A stretch of DNA of 62,103 bases from Cellulosimicrobium funkei. GTDB taxonomy: Bacteria; Actinomycetota; Actinomycetes; Actinomycetales; Cellulomonadaceae. Numbering within the stretch: position 1 is the stretch's first letter; each line of letters opens with the position of its first letter. The position numbers were made by a program, and so were the translations under genes. The notes under the pieces are model-generated. The model ran no database searches and was not told the DNA's origin. It was given only the letters and a program-made list of their open reading frames with translations. The stretch is taken from NCBI RefSeq assembly GCF_001019615.1, contig NZ_JNBQ01000019.1, positions 1 through 62,103 on the forward strand, in the 5' to 3' direction. Of the stretch, positions 16,115 to 24,030 are shown in pieces.

Positions 16115-16929
16115 GCGCGACCCCGACCGCACCGTCGGACCGTGCCCCGTCGGACCGCGCCCCGTCGGACCGCGCCCCGTCGGACCGCGCGTCGGCGGGC
16201 GCGTGGGCGTGGCGTGGCGCGGCCCTGCTGCTCGATCTCGACGGGACGCTCGTCGACTCGTCCGCCGCGATCGAACGGCACACGCTCGCGTGGGCGGCCC
16301 GGCTCGGGCTCGACGGCGACGCGGTGGTCACGGCGTCGCACGGCCGCCGCGACGTCGAGGTGGTCCGCCTCGTGGCGCCGGACGCCGACGTCGTGCGCGA
16401 GGTCGAGTGGTTGCACCGCATCTCGTGCGACGACACCGAGGGCGTGGTGGCCGTGCCGGGCGCCGCAGCGCTGCTGGACGGCCTGGACCCGCGGGCCTGG
16501 ACGGTGGTGACGTCGGCGGCGCGCGAGGTCGCGCTCGCGCGCCTGACGGCCGCCGGCCTGCCCGTGCCGGCGCGGTTCGTCTGCGCGGAGGACGTGGCGC
16601 GCGGCAAGCCCGACCCGGAGGGGTTCCTCGCGGGGGCGCGGCTGCTCGGCGTCGACCCGAGCCGCTGCCTCGTCCTGGAGGACTCCGCCGCGGGGGTCGC
16701 CGCGGGCCGGGGCGCGACGGCGACCGTGCTCGCCGTCGGCCCGGACGACGTCCCCGGGGCGCACCACGGCGTCGCGGACCTGCGCCCGGTCGGCGTCCGC
16801 GCGGTCGACGGCCAGGTGGAGGTCGTGGTGACGGCGCGGGACGCGTGTGCTGTCGAGGTCCCGGTCGAGATCCTGTCCGCACGGCAGCCCGACGGGCTCG
16901 GCGACGACCTGCCGGAGTTCGTCGCATGA
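16111..16929 (+). CDS. HAD-family phosphatase
   Basis: A 272-aa haloacid-dehalogenase-type hydrolase. Motif I is L-D-L-D-G-T-L-V-D-S (about 41-50), motif II V-V-T-S-A, motif III with K in G-K-P-D-P-E-G-F, and motif IV L-E-D-S-A-A-G-V. This is the beta-phosphoglucomutase/sugar-phosphatase subgroup, with an alpha-helical cap. The substrate is not evident. It may dephosphorylate a pathway intermediate or sugar. It starts with GTG overlapping the previous stop. Four A-P-S-D-R repeats precede the domain. Confidence 0.88.
   Translation: MSATPTAPSDRAPSDRAPSDRAPSDRASAGAWAWRGAALLLDLDGTLVDSSAAIERHTLAWAARLGLDGDAVVTASHGRRDVEVVRLVAPDADVVREVEWLHRISCDDTEGVVAVPGAAALLDGLDPRAWTVVTSAAREVALARLTAAGLPVPARFVCAEDVARGKPDPEGFLAGARLLGVDPSRCLVLEDSAAGVAAGRGATATVLAVGPDDVPGAHHGVADLRPVGVRAVDGQVEVVVTARDACAVEVPVEILSARQPDGLGDDLPEFVA
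16129..16188 (+). repeat. Four 15-bp tandem units at the start of the HAD gene
   Basis: Four copies of GCCCCGTCGGACCGC (the first with two changes) encode A-P-S-D-R four times directly after the start of the HAD gene. The last three are identical or nearly so, implying recent slippage or gene conversion. Confidence 0.9.
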
Positions 16930-17693
16930 GCGCGGTCGACCCGGTGCCCGAGGTGGATCTGTGGTTCGTCGACACGACCCCGCCCCCCGCCGAACACGAC
17001 ATGAGTGTCGTTCCGGGCTCCATTCCGACAGCAAGGTCGTGCTCGACGGCGAGTGACGCCGTGCTCGGTGCCGAGGTGCTGGACGCGGCGGAGCGTGACC
17101 GCGCCCGGCGGCTCGCCTCGCCCGCCGACGCCGCGCGGTACGTGCGCGCCCACGTCGCCGCGCGCGAGCTCCTCGCGGCGCGCACGGGCCTGCGGCCCGC
17201 GGACGTGCGCTGGGAGGTGGGGGCGCACGGGAAGCCGGGTCCCGTCGTCGGGCAGCGATGGAACCTCAGCCGCAGCGGCGACCACGCGCTCGTCGCGCTC
17301 GCCGAGACGGACGTGGGCGTCGACGTGCAGGTGCGCGACCCGCGCGTGGACGTCCACCGCCTCGCCGCGCGGTTCCTCGCCCCGGGGGACGCGCGGTCGG
17401 ACGCGGACGGGGACCTGTGGCGGCGGTTCTCGCGGCTGGAGGCGTGCGCCAAGGCGGTCGGGGGGCGGCTGCTCGACGTGCTCGGGCTCGACGTCCGGGC
17501 GCCCGGGATCGTGCGGGCCGACGACGGCCCGTGGCGCGGCCAGGAGTGGTGGGTGAGCGACGTGGCGGCACCTGCCGGCGCCGTCGCCGCCTGCGCGACG
17601 CCGGGGCCGCGGCCGCACGCGCTCCGCACCCGGGTCTGGGGCGTGGAGCAGCCGTCGCCCACGGTGCGGGTCGGCGGGGGAGGTACGTGGTGA
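16926..17693 (+). CDS. 4'-phosphopantetheinyl transferase (Sfp-type)
   Basis: A 255-aa enzyme with the Sfp signatures H-G-K-P-G (101-105), N-L-S-R-S-G-D-H (113-120), D-V-G-V-D-V-Q (130-135) and F-S-R-L-E-A-C-A-K-A-V-G (168-179), the last two carrying magnesium- and CoA-binding residues. In the second motif the usual final Glu is Gln. It presumably converts the two cluster ACPs to holo form. Residues 22-47 are encoded exactly by a 78-bp dispersed repeat, so that stretch is probably an insertion outside the fold. ATG overlaps the HAD stop; the stop overlaps the next GTG. Confidence 0.85.
   Translation: MSAVDPVPEVDLWFVDTTPPPAEHDMSVVPGSIPTARSCSTASDAVLGAEVLDAAERDRARRLASPADAARYVRAHVAARELLAARTGLRPADVRWEVGAHGKPGPVVGQRWNLSRSGDHALVALAETDVGVDVQVRDPRVDVHRLAARFLAPGDARSDADGDLWRRFSRLEACAKAVGGRLLDVLGLDVRAPGIVRADDGPWRGQEWWVSDVAAPAGAVAACATPGPRPHALRTRVWGVEQPSPTVRVGGGGTW
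16989..17066 (+). repeat. Dispersed repeat family 2, copy R2 (in-frame inside the PPTase gene)
   Basis: This 78-bp stretch matches the reverse complement of 1060-1137 at 62/78 positions without gaps. Its first base is the first base of codon 22 and its length is exactly 26 codons, with no stop, so it extends the protein without a frameshift. The most conserved part is the shared GGTCGTGCTCGACGGCG segment. Confidence 0.65.
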
Positions 17694-19027
17694 GGGTCGT
17701 GCACCAGCTCGAGGTCGGCGGTCGCGCGGGCGAGGCGCCCGCGACGTGGGGCCAGACCGCGATCCGGCGCGCGCTCGCCGCGCTCGAGCCGCTGGACCAC
17801 CAGTTCAACCTCGTGTGGGGCGGCCCGCTCGACGCGCCGGTGCCGACCGAGGCCGCGACCGCCGTCGTGCGCGCGCTCGTCGAGCGGCACGACTCGCTGC
17901 GGACGCGGATCCACCCGCGCGGCGACGGGTTCGTCCAGGAGCTGTGCGGTGCGGGGACGGTCGAGGTCGTCGAGGAGCGGGTCGCCGACGTCGACGAGGT
18001 CGCCGCGTGCGGCGCACGGCTGCGCGACGAGCTCTGGGGCCGCGCGTTCGACTACCCGACCGAGCTGCCCGTGCGGGCGGGTCTCGTGACGGTGGACGGC
18101 GCGGTGCACCACACGACGCTCGTCGTCGCGCACACCGCGCTCGACGGCTGGGGGCTGCCCGTCCTCGACGCCGACCTCACGGCTCTCGCCGCGGGCGGCG
18201 TGCTGCCGGACCCCGGGGCGTGGACGCCGCTCGACGAGGCGGCCTGGCAGACGTCGGACGAGGGACGACGGCACGACGCCGCCGCGCGCGCCCGTACCCT
18301 GCGCACCATGCGCGCCGCCCCGGCGCAGGTTTTCGCGCCACGCCCCGTCGAGGCGCCCGACGGCAGGCCGCGGTACCGGCAGACGGTCCTGCGTTCGCGC
18401 CGCCTGGGGCCGGCGGCCGAGCGCGTGGCCGCGCGCTGGCGGACGAGCGCGTCCGGCGTCCTGCTCGCGGCGTCGTGCCGGGCGCTCGCCCTCGCCGCGG
18501 GCCGTGACGACCTCGCGCTCCAGGTCATGGTGAGCAACCGCTTCCGCCGGGAGCTCGCCGAGGCGGTCGTGACGACGGCCATGGAGGGCCTGGTGCACGT
18601 GGACGGCCTCGACGCGCCGTTCGACGAGGTGGGCACGCGGGTCTGGCGCGCGGCGATGACGGCGTACCGGTCGGCGTACTACGACAAGGACCGGCTCCAG
18701 GCGGAGGCCGTTGCCGACCCGTCGACCGCCCACGACGGCACCTGCTGGTACAACGACCGCCGCGGCACCGGACCCGACCGGACGCTGCGCGCCCGCCCCA
18801 CGCGGTCGCGCCGGCTCGCGCGCGCCGACGCGTCCGACGAGCAGGGCGGCGTCACCCTCACGCTGCACCTCGTGGACGCCCCGGGCGGGGGCATCGACGT
18901 CGTCCTCACCGCCGACACGACGCGCCTGGACGACGCGACGGCCGAGCAGGTCGTCCGCGACCTCGAGCGCTGCGTGCTCGACGCGTCACGCGCGGGGGGC
19001 TCCGGCGGGGCGGTCACGCGCCGATAG
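17690..19027 (+). CDS. Free-standing condensation-domain protein
   Basis: A 445-aa protein of the CoA-dependent acyltransferase/NRPS condensation superfamily. It shows A-T-W-G-Q-T-A-I near the N-terminus, R-H-D-S-L-R-T (66-72, the C2-like motif) and A-H-T-A-L-D-G-W-G (147-155), corresponding to H-H-x-x-x-D-G with the first His changed to Ala and the catalytic second His (His148) and Asp kept. It could join the acyl chain on one ACP to the amine or hydroxyl of the other unit. GTG start at 17690 behind GGAGG. Its last 14 bases overlap the convergent thioesterase gene. Confidence 0.78.
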   Translation: MRVVHQLEVGGRAGEAPATWGQTAIRRALAALEPLDHQFNLVWGGPLDAPVPTEAATAVVRALVERHDSLRTRIHPRGDGFVQELCGAGTVEVVEERVADVDEVAACGARLRDELWGRAFDYPTELPVRAGLVTVDGAVHHTTLVVAHTALDGWGLPVLDADLTALAAGGVLPDPGAWTPLDEAAWQTSDEGRRHDAAARARTLRTMRAAPAQVFAPRPVEAPDGRPRYRQTVLRSRRLGPAAERVAARWRTSASGVLLAASCRALALAAGRDDLALQVMVSNRFRRELAEAVVTTAMEGLVHVDGLDAPFDEVGTRVWRAAMTAYRSAYYDKDRLQAEAVADPSTAHDGTCWYNDRRGTGPDRTLRARPTRSRRLARADASDEQGGVTLTLHLVDAPGGGIDVVLTADTTRLDDATAEQVVRDLERCVLDASRAGGSGGAVTRR

Positions 19028-19817
19028 GTGCCGCGCCTTCCGTCGGGACCAGCGAGCGGACGACGAGCGACTGGGCGAGCGTCCCGAACGGCCCGTCCTC
19101 GTCGTGCAGCGCCGCGCGCGTGACGCCCGTGCCAGACGCCCCGAACACGACGGTGGTGTCGAGGCCGACCCAGCCGCCCAGCGGCGCGCGGAACAGGTGG
19201 GCGGTGAGGTCGACGTTGGGGAACGCGACCTCCCGCGGGTTCGCGCGCACGGCCATGCCGTTGGCGGCGTCGAGCAGACCGGCGGTGCGCGCGAGCGGAC
19301 CCACCTCCTCGTCGGCGACGAGCGGGACGTCGGTGCGCACCCAGACCGTCGCGCGTCCGGGCTCGACCGCGGTGCGGCGGACCTCGATGGAGTCGATGAA
19401 GCCGCCGGGCCAGACGGTCGCGGGGTCCCAGGGCGGCGTCCGGTCGGGGCCGGGCACGCGTGCCGGCGTGCCGCCGGCGAGGTCGGCGGTGTCGCCCGTC
19501 CGCGCGAGCCACGCCCGGAGCGAGACGGCGCAGCGGCCAGCGCACCAGAGCGTCGCCTCGACGAGCTCCACGCCCCGCCCGGGGCGGAGCACCTGGACCC
19601 GCGTCTCCACGTCACCGATCGGGAAGACGCCCCAGATGTCGTAGGAGAGGCGCGACACCGCGAGGTCGTCCCGCCCACGGGCGACGCGGTCGGTCTCGAC
19701 GACGTGCGCGAGCAGACCGAGCGCGGGCGCGACGTGCTGCTCGTCGGTGCGCCACGCCCCGCCCACGTGCGGGCTCGCGCGGAACGTCGTCGCGCCGGTG
19801 CGGAAGAAGAACGCCAT
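19014..19817 (-). CDS. Acyl-CoA thioesterase (TesB-like double hotdog)
   Basis: A 267-aa protein with two hotdog halves. The N-half contains F-R-A-S-P-H-V-G-G-A-W and the C-half F-P-N-V-D-L-T-A-H-L-F-R and G-W-V-G-L-D-T-T-V-V-F-G, characteristic of the TesB/acyl-CoA thioesterase II-like family in actinobacteria. It should hydrolyse acyl thioesters, and could release or recycle acyl groups for the neighbouring cluster, although it is transcribed against it. GAGGAG precedes the ATG at 19817. Confidence 0.82.
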   Translation of the reverse strand: MAFFFRTGATTFRASPHVGGAWRTDEQHVAPALGLLAHVVETDRVARGRDDLAVSRLSYDIWGVFPIGDVETRVQVLRPGRGVELVEATLWCAGRCAVSLRAWLARTGDTADLAGGTPARVPGPDRTPPWDPATVWPGGFIDSIEVRRTAVEPGRATVWVRTDVPLVADEEVGPLARTAGLLDAANGMAVRANPREVAFPNVDLTAHLFRAPLGGWVGLDTTVVFGASGTGVTRAALHDEDGPFGTLAQSLVVRSLVPTEGAAPIGA

Positions 19818-19967
19818 CGTGCTCCTCGGTGCGGGGAGGTCGCTCGGCACTGCGAGCGGGGACCCCACGAGTGTGCCCCGTGCGGCGGCGCCCGGCGCCC
19901 GTCGGCGGTACCGACGCGTCCGACGTCGGCGGGGAGAGCCGTTCCGTCGACCTGGGAGGATCCGACC

Positions 19968-20987
19968 ATGAGCGCGCCTCTCCTGGACTCCCCGCTTCCG
20001 ATCGCCGCGGCGCCGATGGCCGGTGGCCCGACGACCGTCGCCCTGTCGGCCGCCGTCGCGTCCGCCGGTGGGTTCCCGTTCCTGGCCGGCGGGTACAGGA
20101 CGCCCGAGGCGCTCGCGGCGGAGATCGAGGCGTTGCGCCCTGCGGCTCCGGCCTTCGGCGTGAACCTGTTCGTGCCGTCGCGGGACGCCGTCGACCCGGG
20201 AGCGTTCGCCGCCTACGCCGCCGAGCTCGCGCCGGAGGCTGGCGCGCTCGGGGTCACGCTCGACCCGACGCCCGTCGTCGACGACGACCGCTGGGAGGAG
20301 AAGCTCGCCCTCCTGCTCGCGCGCCCGGTGCCTGTGGTGTCGCTGACGTTCGGACTGCCCGACCGGGCCGCGGTCGCCGCCCTCCGCAACGTCGGGACCC
20401 GGGTGCTCGCCAGCGTCACCGCGCCCCACGAGGCGCGGATCGCCCGCGACGTCGGGGTGGACGGTCTCGTGGTCCAGGGCCCGGACGCGGGCGGGCACAG
20501 CGCCGTCCACGACCCCGCCCGGTACCCGGAGCCCGTCGCGACGGCCGAGCTCGTCCGGCGGGTGCGGCGCGAGGTGGACCTGCCGGTCGTGGCCGCAGGA
20601 GGTGTCGACGGCCCCGCCGCGGTGCGGGCGCTCCTCGACGCGGGGGCGCAGGCCGTGGCGGTGGGCACGCTGCTGCTGCGGACCGACGAGGCCGGCACGT
20701 CGCCCACGTACCGTCGCGCCCTCACGGACCCCGCCTTCACCGAGACGGTCCTGACCCGCGCGTTCACCGGCCGGCCCGCGCGGGCGCTGCGCAACGGGTT
20801 CGTCGAGCGCCACCGGGGGACCGCACCCGCCGCGTACCCCGCGGTGCACCACCTGACCCGGGGACTGCGGCAGGCTGCTGCAGCAGCGGGCGATGCCGAC
20901 CGCCTGCACCTGTGGGCGGGAACCGGCTACCGGAACGCGTCGGACGGGCCTGCGGCCGACGTCGTGCGGGCGCTCGCGGGCGTCTGA
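19968..20987 (+). CDS. Nitronate monooxygenase-like flavoprotein
   Basis: A 339-aa TIM-barrel FMN enzyme of the NMO/2-nitropropane dioxygenase family. Features include A-A-P-M-A-G-G near the start, V-V-Q-G-P-D-A-G-G-H-S, V-V-A-A-G-G-V and A-V-A-V-G-T-L-L-L-R, the FMN phosphate-binding loops. Family members detoxify nitronates such as propionate-3-nitronate. GGGAGGATC precedes the ATG. It is divergent from the thioesterase across a 150-bp gap in which I see no clear operator. Confidence 0.85.
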   Translation: MSAPLLDSPLPIAAAPMAGGPTTVALSAAVASAGGFPFLAGGYRTPEALAAEIEALRPAAPAFGVNLFVPSRDAVDPGAFAAYAAELAPEAGALGVTLDPTPVVDDDRWEEKLALLLARPVPVVSLTFGLPDRAAVAALRNVGTRVLASVTAPHEARIARDVGVDGLVVQGPDAGGHSAVHDPARYPEPVATAELVRRVRREVDLPVVAAGGVDGPAAVRALLDAGAQAVAVGTLLLRTDEAGTSPTYRRALTDPAFTETVLTRAFTGRPARALRNGFVERHRGTAPAAYPAVHHLTRGLRQAAAAAGDADRLHLWAGTGYRNASDGPAADVVRALAGV

Positions 20988-21009
20988 GGGAGCGGGTGGC
21001 GGCCGGACG

Positions 21010-21981
21010 TCAGGGAGCGCCGAGCGCCGCACGAGCCGCGCGCGCGACGGCCGCCGCGAGGCGGTCGAGGGACGTCGAGTGCAGGCGCCACTGCTGCCAG
21101 TGCTGCGGCACGTCCATCGCCCGGGCGTCGTCGAAGCCCACGAGGCGCCCGGCGCGCTCGGCCCGGGCGCTCTGGAGGTCGGGGAGCATCCCCCAGCCCA
21201 TGCCGAGCTCGATCGCGCGGCGGAACTCGTTCGACGCGGGGACGTCATGGCGGGGCGGGTCGATCACCGTTGCCGCCGCTGTCCCCGCTTCAGTCCCCGC
21301 TTCAGTCCCCGCTGCACGCTGCGCGCGCAGCCGCAGGTAGCGCTCCTGGAGGTCGTCCTTGCGGTCGAACGCGAGGACGGGTGCGCGGGAGAGCGCGGCG
21401 GGGGTCGGGCCGTCCGGGAACCAGCGCGCCACGAACGCGGGGCTCGCCATGGGGCGGTAACGCATCTGGCCGAGCAGGGTCGAGCGGCAGCCCGGGACGG
21501 CCTCGGCGACCGAGGTCACCGCCGCGACCGCCGTCCCGTCCCGCAGGAGGCCGATGGAGTGCTCCTCGTCCTCGCGCAGCACCTCGAGCCGGGCCCATCC
21601 CGACGCCTCGACGAGCGCGGGCAGGGCCCAGGTGGTCAGGGCGTCGCCGGAGACGACGAGCGTGACCTCGGGCAGCGGCGCGGCGGCATCGTCGGCGTCG
21701 GCCGGGTCGCGCCCCGCGGCCCCGATCCCCAGCTCCGTGAGCACGTCCGCCTGCTGGAGCGCGAGGTGGCGCGCGTGCCGGACGAGCACCTGGCCCGGGG
21801 GCGTGAGCTCGGCGGGCTTCCCGCGCCGCACGAGCACCTGGCCCACGGCTGACTCGAGCGCGCGCACACGCTGGCTCACGGCGGACGGGGTGACCCCGAG
21901 CCGCTGGGCGGCGGCCTCGAACGTCCCGGCGGCGGCGATCGCGGCGAGCGTGCGGAGCTGGTCGGGCTGGAGGTCCACCAT
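21010..21981 (-). CDS. lysG: LysG/ArgP-type LysR regulator
   Basis: A 323-aa LysR-family protein. The N-terminal winged helix (F-E-A-A-A-Q-R-L-G-V-T-P-S-A-V-S-Q-R-V-R-A-L-E) and the effector domain match the ArgP/LysG group, which activates basic amino acid exporters when lysine or arginine accumulates. It is divergent from the LysE gene by 52 bp, the classic arrangement. A three-unit 12-bp repeat (21281-21316, GTCCCCGCTTCA type) adds a G-T-E-A linker inside the effector domain. Confidence 0.88.
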   Translation of the reverse strand: MVDLQPDQLRTLAAIAAAGTFEAAAQRLGVTPSAVSQRVRALESAVGQVLVRRGKPAELTPPGQVLVRHARHLALQQADVLTELGIGAAGRDPADADDAAAPLPEVTLVVSGDALTTWALPALVEASGWARLEVLREDEEHSIGLLRDGTAVAAVTSVAEAVPGCRSTLLGQMRYRPMASPAFVARWFPDGPTPAALSRAPVLAFDRKDDLQERYLRLRAQRAAGTEAGTEAGTAAATVIDPPRHDVPASNEFRRAIELGMGWGMLPDLQSARAERAGRLVGFDDARAMDVPQHWQQWRLHSTSLDRLAAAVARAARAALGAP

Positions 21982-22033
21982 GAAGCAGATCTTAGGGAAG
22001 TTCAGAATCTTTCGCTGTACTTCACCTCGTGCG
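21982..22033. promoter_or_regulatory. lysG-lysE divergent promoter region
   Basis: This 52-bp gap is AT-rich for the genome. GAAGT (21997-22001) and ACTTC (22019-22023) form the ends of a 27-bp dyad, and a T-N11-A type LysR box could lie between. It must contain both promoters and the LysG site. The exact -10 elements are not clear. Confidence 0.5.
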
Positions 22034-22711
22034 ATGCCTACCGTCGAGGGCGTGCTCGCCGCTCTCTCGCCCCTCGCCGCCGGTCTCGCCGCCGGGCTGT
22101 CCCTCATCGTCGCGATCGGGGCGCAGAACGCGTTCGTGCTGCGCCAGGGCCTGCGCCGCGAGCACGTCCTGCCCGTCGTGCTCGTCTGCGCGCTCTCCGA
22201 CCTCGTCCTCATCGCCGCTGGGACGGCCGGGCTCGGCGCGCTCGTGACCGGCGCACCCGCGCTGCTCACCGCAGTGCGCTGGGGCGGCGCCGCGTTCCTC
22301 CTCACGCTCGCGGCCCTCGCGGCCCGCCGCGCCCTGCGGCCCGGCGGGCTCGACACAGCATCCGGCGAGGTGTCCGGCGCCGGCGCGACGAGCGCCCGCT
22401 CCGCCGTCGGGACGTCGCTCGCCCTCACCTGGCTCAACCCGCACGTCTACCTCGACACCGTGCTGCTCCTCGGGTCGCTCGCGGCGGGCTACGCCGCCGC
22501 GCACGCCGGGGCGGCGGGCGACCCCGACGCGGCCCGGTGGCTCTTCGGAGCGGGCGCGATGGTCGCGAGCATCCTGTGGTTCACGGCGCTCGGCTTCGGG
22601 GCCCGCCTGCTCGCGCCCGTGTTCGCGCGTCCCGGCGCGTGGCGCGTGCTCGACGGCGCGATCGCCGTCGTCATGGCGACGATCGGGGTGTCGCTCCTGC
22701 TCGGCGGCTGA
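22034..22711 (+). CDS. lysE: LysE/ArgO-type amino acid exporter
   Basis: A 225-aa membrane protein with about six hydrophobic segments. S-L-I-V-A-I-G-A-Q-N-A-F-V-L-R-Q-G (about 20-36) and L-A-L-T-W-L-N-P-H-V-Y-L-D-T (about 135-148) are diagnostic of LysE/ArgO exporters of lysine and arginine. The adjacent divergent LysG supports the assignment. ATG at 22034 is used; a GTG at 22052 is an alternative. Confidence 0.92.
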   Translation: MPTVEGVLAALSPLAAGLAAGLSLIVAIGAQNAFVLRQGLRREHVLPVVLVCALSDLVLIAAGTAGLGALVTGAPALLTAVRWGGAAFLLTLAALAARRALRPGGLDTASGEVSGAGATSARSAVGTSLALTWLNPHVYLDTVLLLGSLAAGYAAAHAGAAGDPDAARWLFGAGAMVASILWFTALGFGARLLAPVFARPGAWRVLDGAIAVVMATIGVSLLLGG

Positions 22712-22724
22712 CGCGGCGTCGTCC

Positions 22725-23105
22725 TCAGGACGTCGCCCAGACCCCCAGCTCGTTGCCGCTCGGGTCGAGGAAGTGGAACCGTCGGCCGCCGGGGAACTCG
22801 TACGGGCCCTCGACCACCTGGCCACCCGCGCCCTGCACGGCGGCGAGCGTCGCGTCGAGGTCCGCGGAGAACAGAAGCACGAGCGGCCCACCCCGGGAGA
22901 CGTCGGCCGCCTCCGCCAGACGCAGCCCGCCCGCCTCGTCCGGACCCGACTCCGCGGCCGTGCGGATCCCCGCGTACCCGGGGCCGTAGGGGACGAACTC
23001 CCAGCCGAAGGCCGCGCCGTAGAAGGCCTGTGCCGCGGCGAGGTCGGTCACGGGGAGCTCGACGTAGTCGATCGTGTGGTGGATGCCGTGCGCGTGCGTG
23101 CTCAT
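22725..23105 (-). CDS. VOC-family protein
   Basis: A 126-aa vicinal-oxygen-chelate protein: H-H-T-I-D-Y-V-E-L-P-V-T-D-L, A-Q-A-F-Y-G-A-A-F-G-W, then H-F-L-D-P-S-G-N-E-L-G-V-W. The paired N- and C-terminal motifs supply likely metal ligands (His/Glu). The substrate is unknown. I chose the second Met (23105), which places the family motif at the normal distance from the N-terminus. It converges on lysE with a 13-bp gap. Confidence 0.82.
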   Translation of the reverse strand: MSTHAHGIHHTIDYVELPVTDLAAAQAFYGAAFGWEFVPYGPGYAGIRTAAESGPDEAGGLRLAEAADVSRGGPLVLLFSADLDATLAAVQGAGGQVVEGPYEFPGGRRFHFLDPSGNELGVWATS

Positions 23106-23596
23106 GCCGTCATCGTCGCGCGGGCCACCCACGCGGTGCGCAGCCGGCGCGCCATGGCGCGGTGAGTCCCGGCGCGCGCCCGTCGACAGGCTGACGATCC
23201 GATGCTCGCGAGCCTGTTGCGGCCTACGACGCGCTGGCGGAGGGCGGTCGGGTCGAAAATCCCGGGCGTCGCACGATCGTGGGCCGATACGATCGACAGG
23301 ATCTTCCTCCCGGGCCCCGTCGGCCCCAGACCGGGCCCTGAGCCCTAGACAAGGTGTGCGTGTGTTGACCTCGGTCCTCGCCGAGCGACCTCTTCGCTCC
23401 GCGTAGCTCCGTCCACGCTGCCGCGATCATGCGGCGGTCCCCCGGGACGGACTCCCGGTGCGCTCCCAGGGCCCTCTTCGGCGACCCGGCCGCGGCGCGG
23501 ACATGGATCGTCTGCGCGCCGTCGGGGACGCGTGGGTCAGAGGTCGTTCGGCTGCTCTTGCTGTCTTCGTACGTTCTTCCAGCAAGGAGCACCCCG
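23106..23596 (+). other. 490-bp non-coding leader before the RNHCP genes
   Basis: No convincing protein gene is visible. It holds a patch with AAAAT (23256-23260) and a TACGAT (23288-23293) that could be a -10, giving a leader of about 300 nt. A short frame at 23362-23406 (GTG start, 14 residues, AAGGTG upstream) may be a leader peptide. Several GC hairpins follow it, for example CCGGGA/TCCCGG near 23440-23456. Such an arrangement would suit ribosome-mediated attenuation, but none of it is proven. Confidence 0.3.
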
Positions 23597-24004
23597 GTGT
23601 CCAGCAACGACACAGACTCGTCGTCCTGCAACAACACAGACTCGTCGCACACCCCGAGCCGCCACGTCTCCTCTCTCGAGACCTTCTCCTGCGTCCAGTG
23701 CGGATTCAGCGTGCCGGCACGCACACCGCAGGACCGGTGGCGAAACCACTGCCCCGTCTGCCTCTACTCGAGGCACGACGTCGCGCCGACCGAGGCAGAG
23801 ACCCCGTGCGGCTCGCGCATGAGGCCTATCGCCATCGCCGTGCTCCGGACCGGCGAATGGATGCTGATCCATCGCTGCGTCGCCTGCGCGCACCTGACCT
23901 CGAGTCCGGTCGCCCCCGACGACAACCAGATCATCCTCATGCGGATGGCCGTCCGGCCTCTGGCCGAGCCCCCGTTTCCTCTCGAGTCGTTCGGAACACT
24001 CTGA
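23597..24004 (+). CDS. RNHCP-domain zinc-motif protein (first)
   Basis: A 135-aa protein with a Ser/Thr/Asn-rich N-terminus, then F-S-C-V-Q-C-G-F-S-V-P and the signature R-N-H-C-P-V-C-L-Y-S, two CxxC pairs expected to bind zinc, and a further C-V-A-C pair (about 97-100). This is the RNHCP family of unknown role, often suspected of RNA or ribosome association because of its zinc-ribbon-like knuckles. I chose GTG at 23597 because AAGGAG lies seven bases upstream. It forms a tandem pair with the next gene. Confidence 0.8.
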   Translation: MSSNDTDSSSCNNTDSSHTPSRHVSSLETFSCVQCGFSVPARTPQDRWRNHCPVCLYSRHDVAPTEAETPCGSRMRPIAIAVLRTGEWMLIHRCVACAHLTSSPVAPDDNQIILMRMAVRPLAEPPFPLESFGTL

Positions 24005-24030
24005 GCGACCCGCGTCCGGAAGGACCTGAC

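Noticed and set aside
14907-17618. A 903-codon minus-strand frame across the glycosyltransferase-like, HAD and PPTase genes.
   Set aside because: It is low-complexity Arg/Pro/Ala sequence opposite three genes with intact motifs, so it is a composition artefact.
23256-23293. AAAAT upstream of the RNHCP genes considered as a WhiB7-type promoter.
   Set aside because: The distance and sequence of the following -35 do not fit that motif well; I kept only a generic promoter remark.
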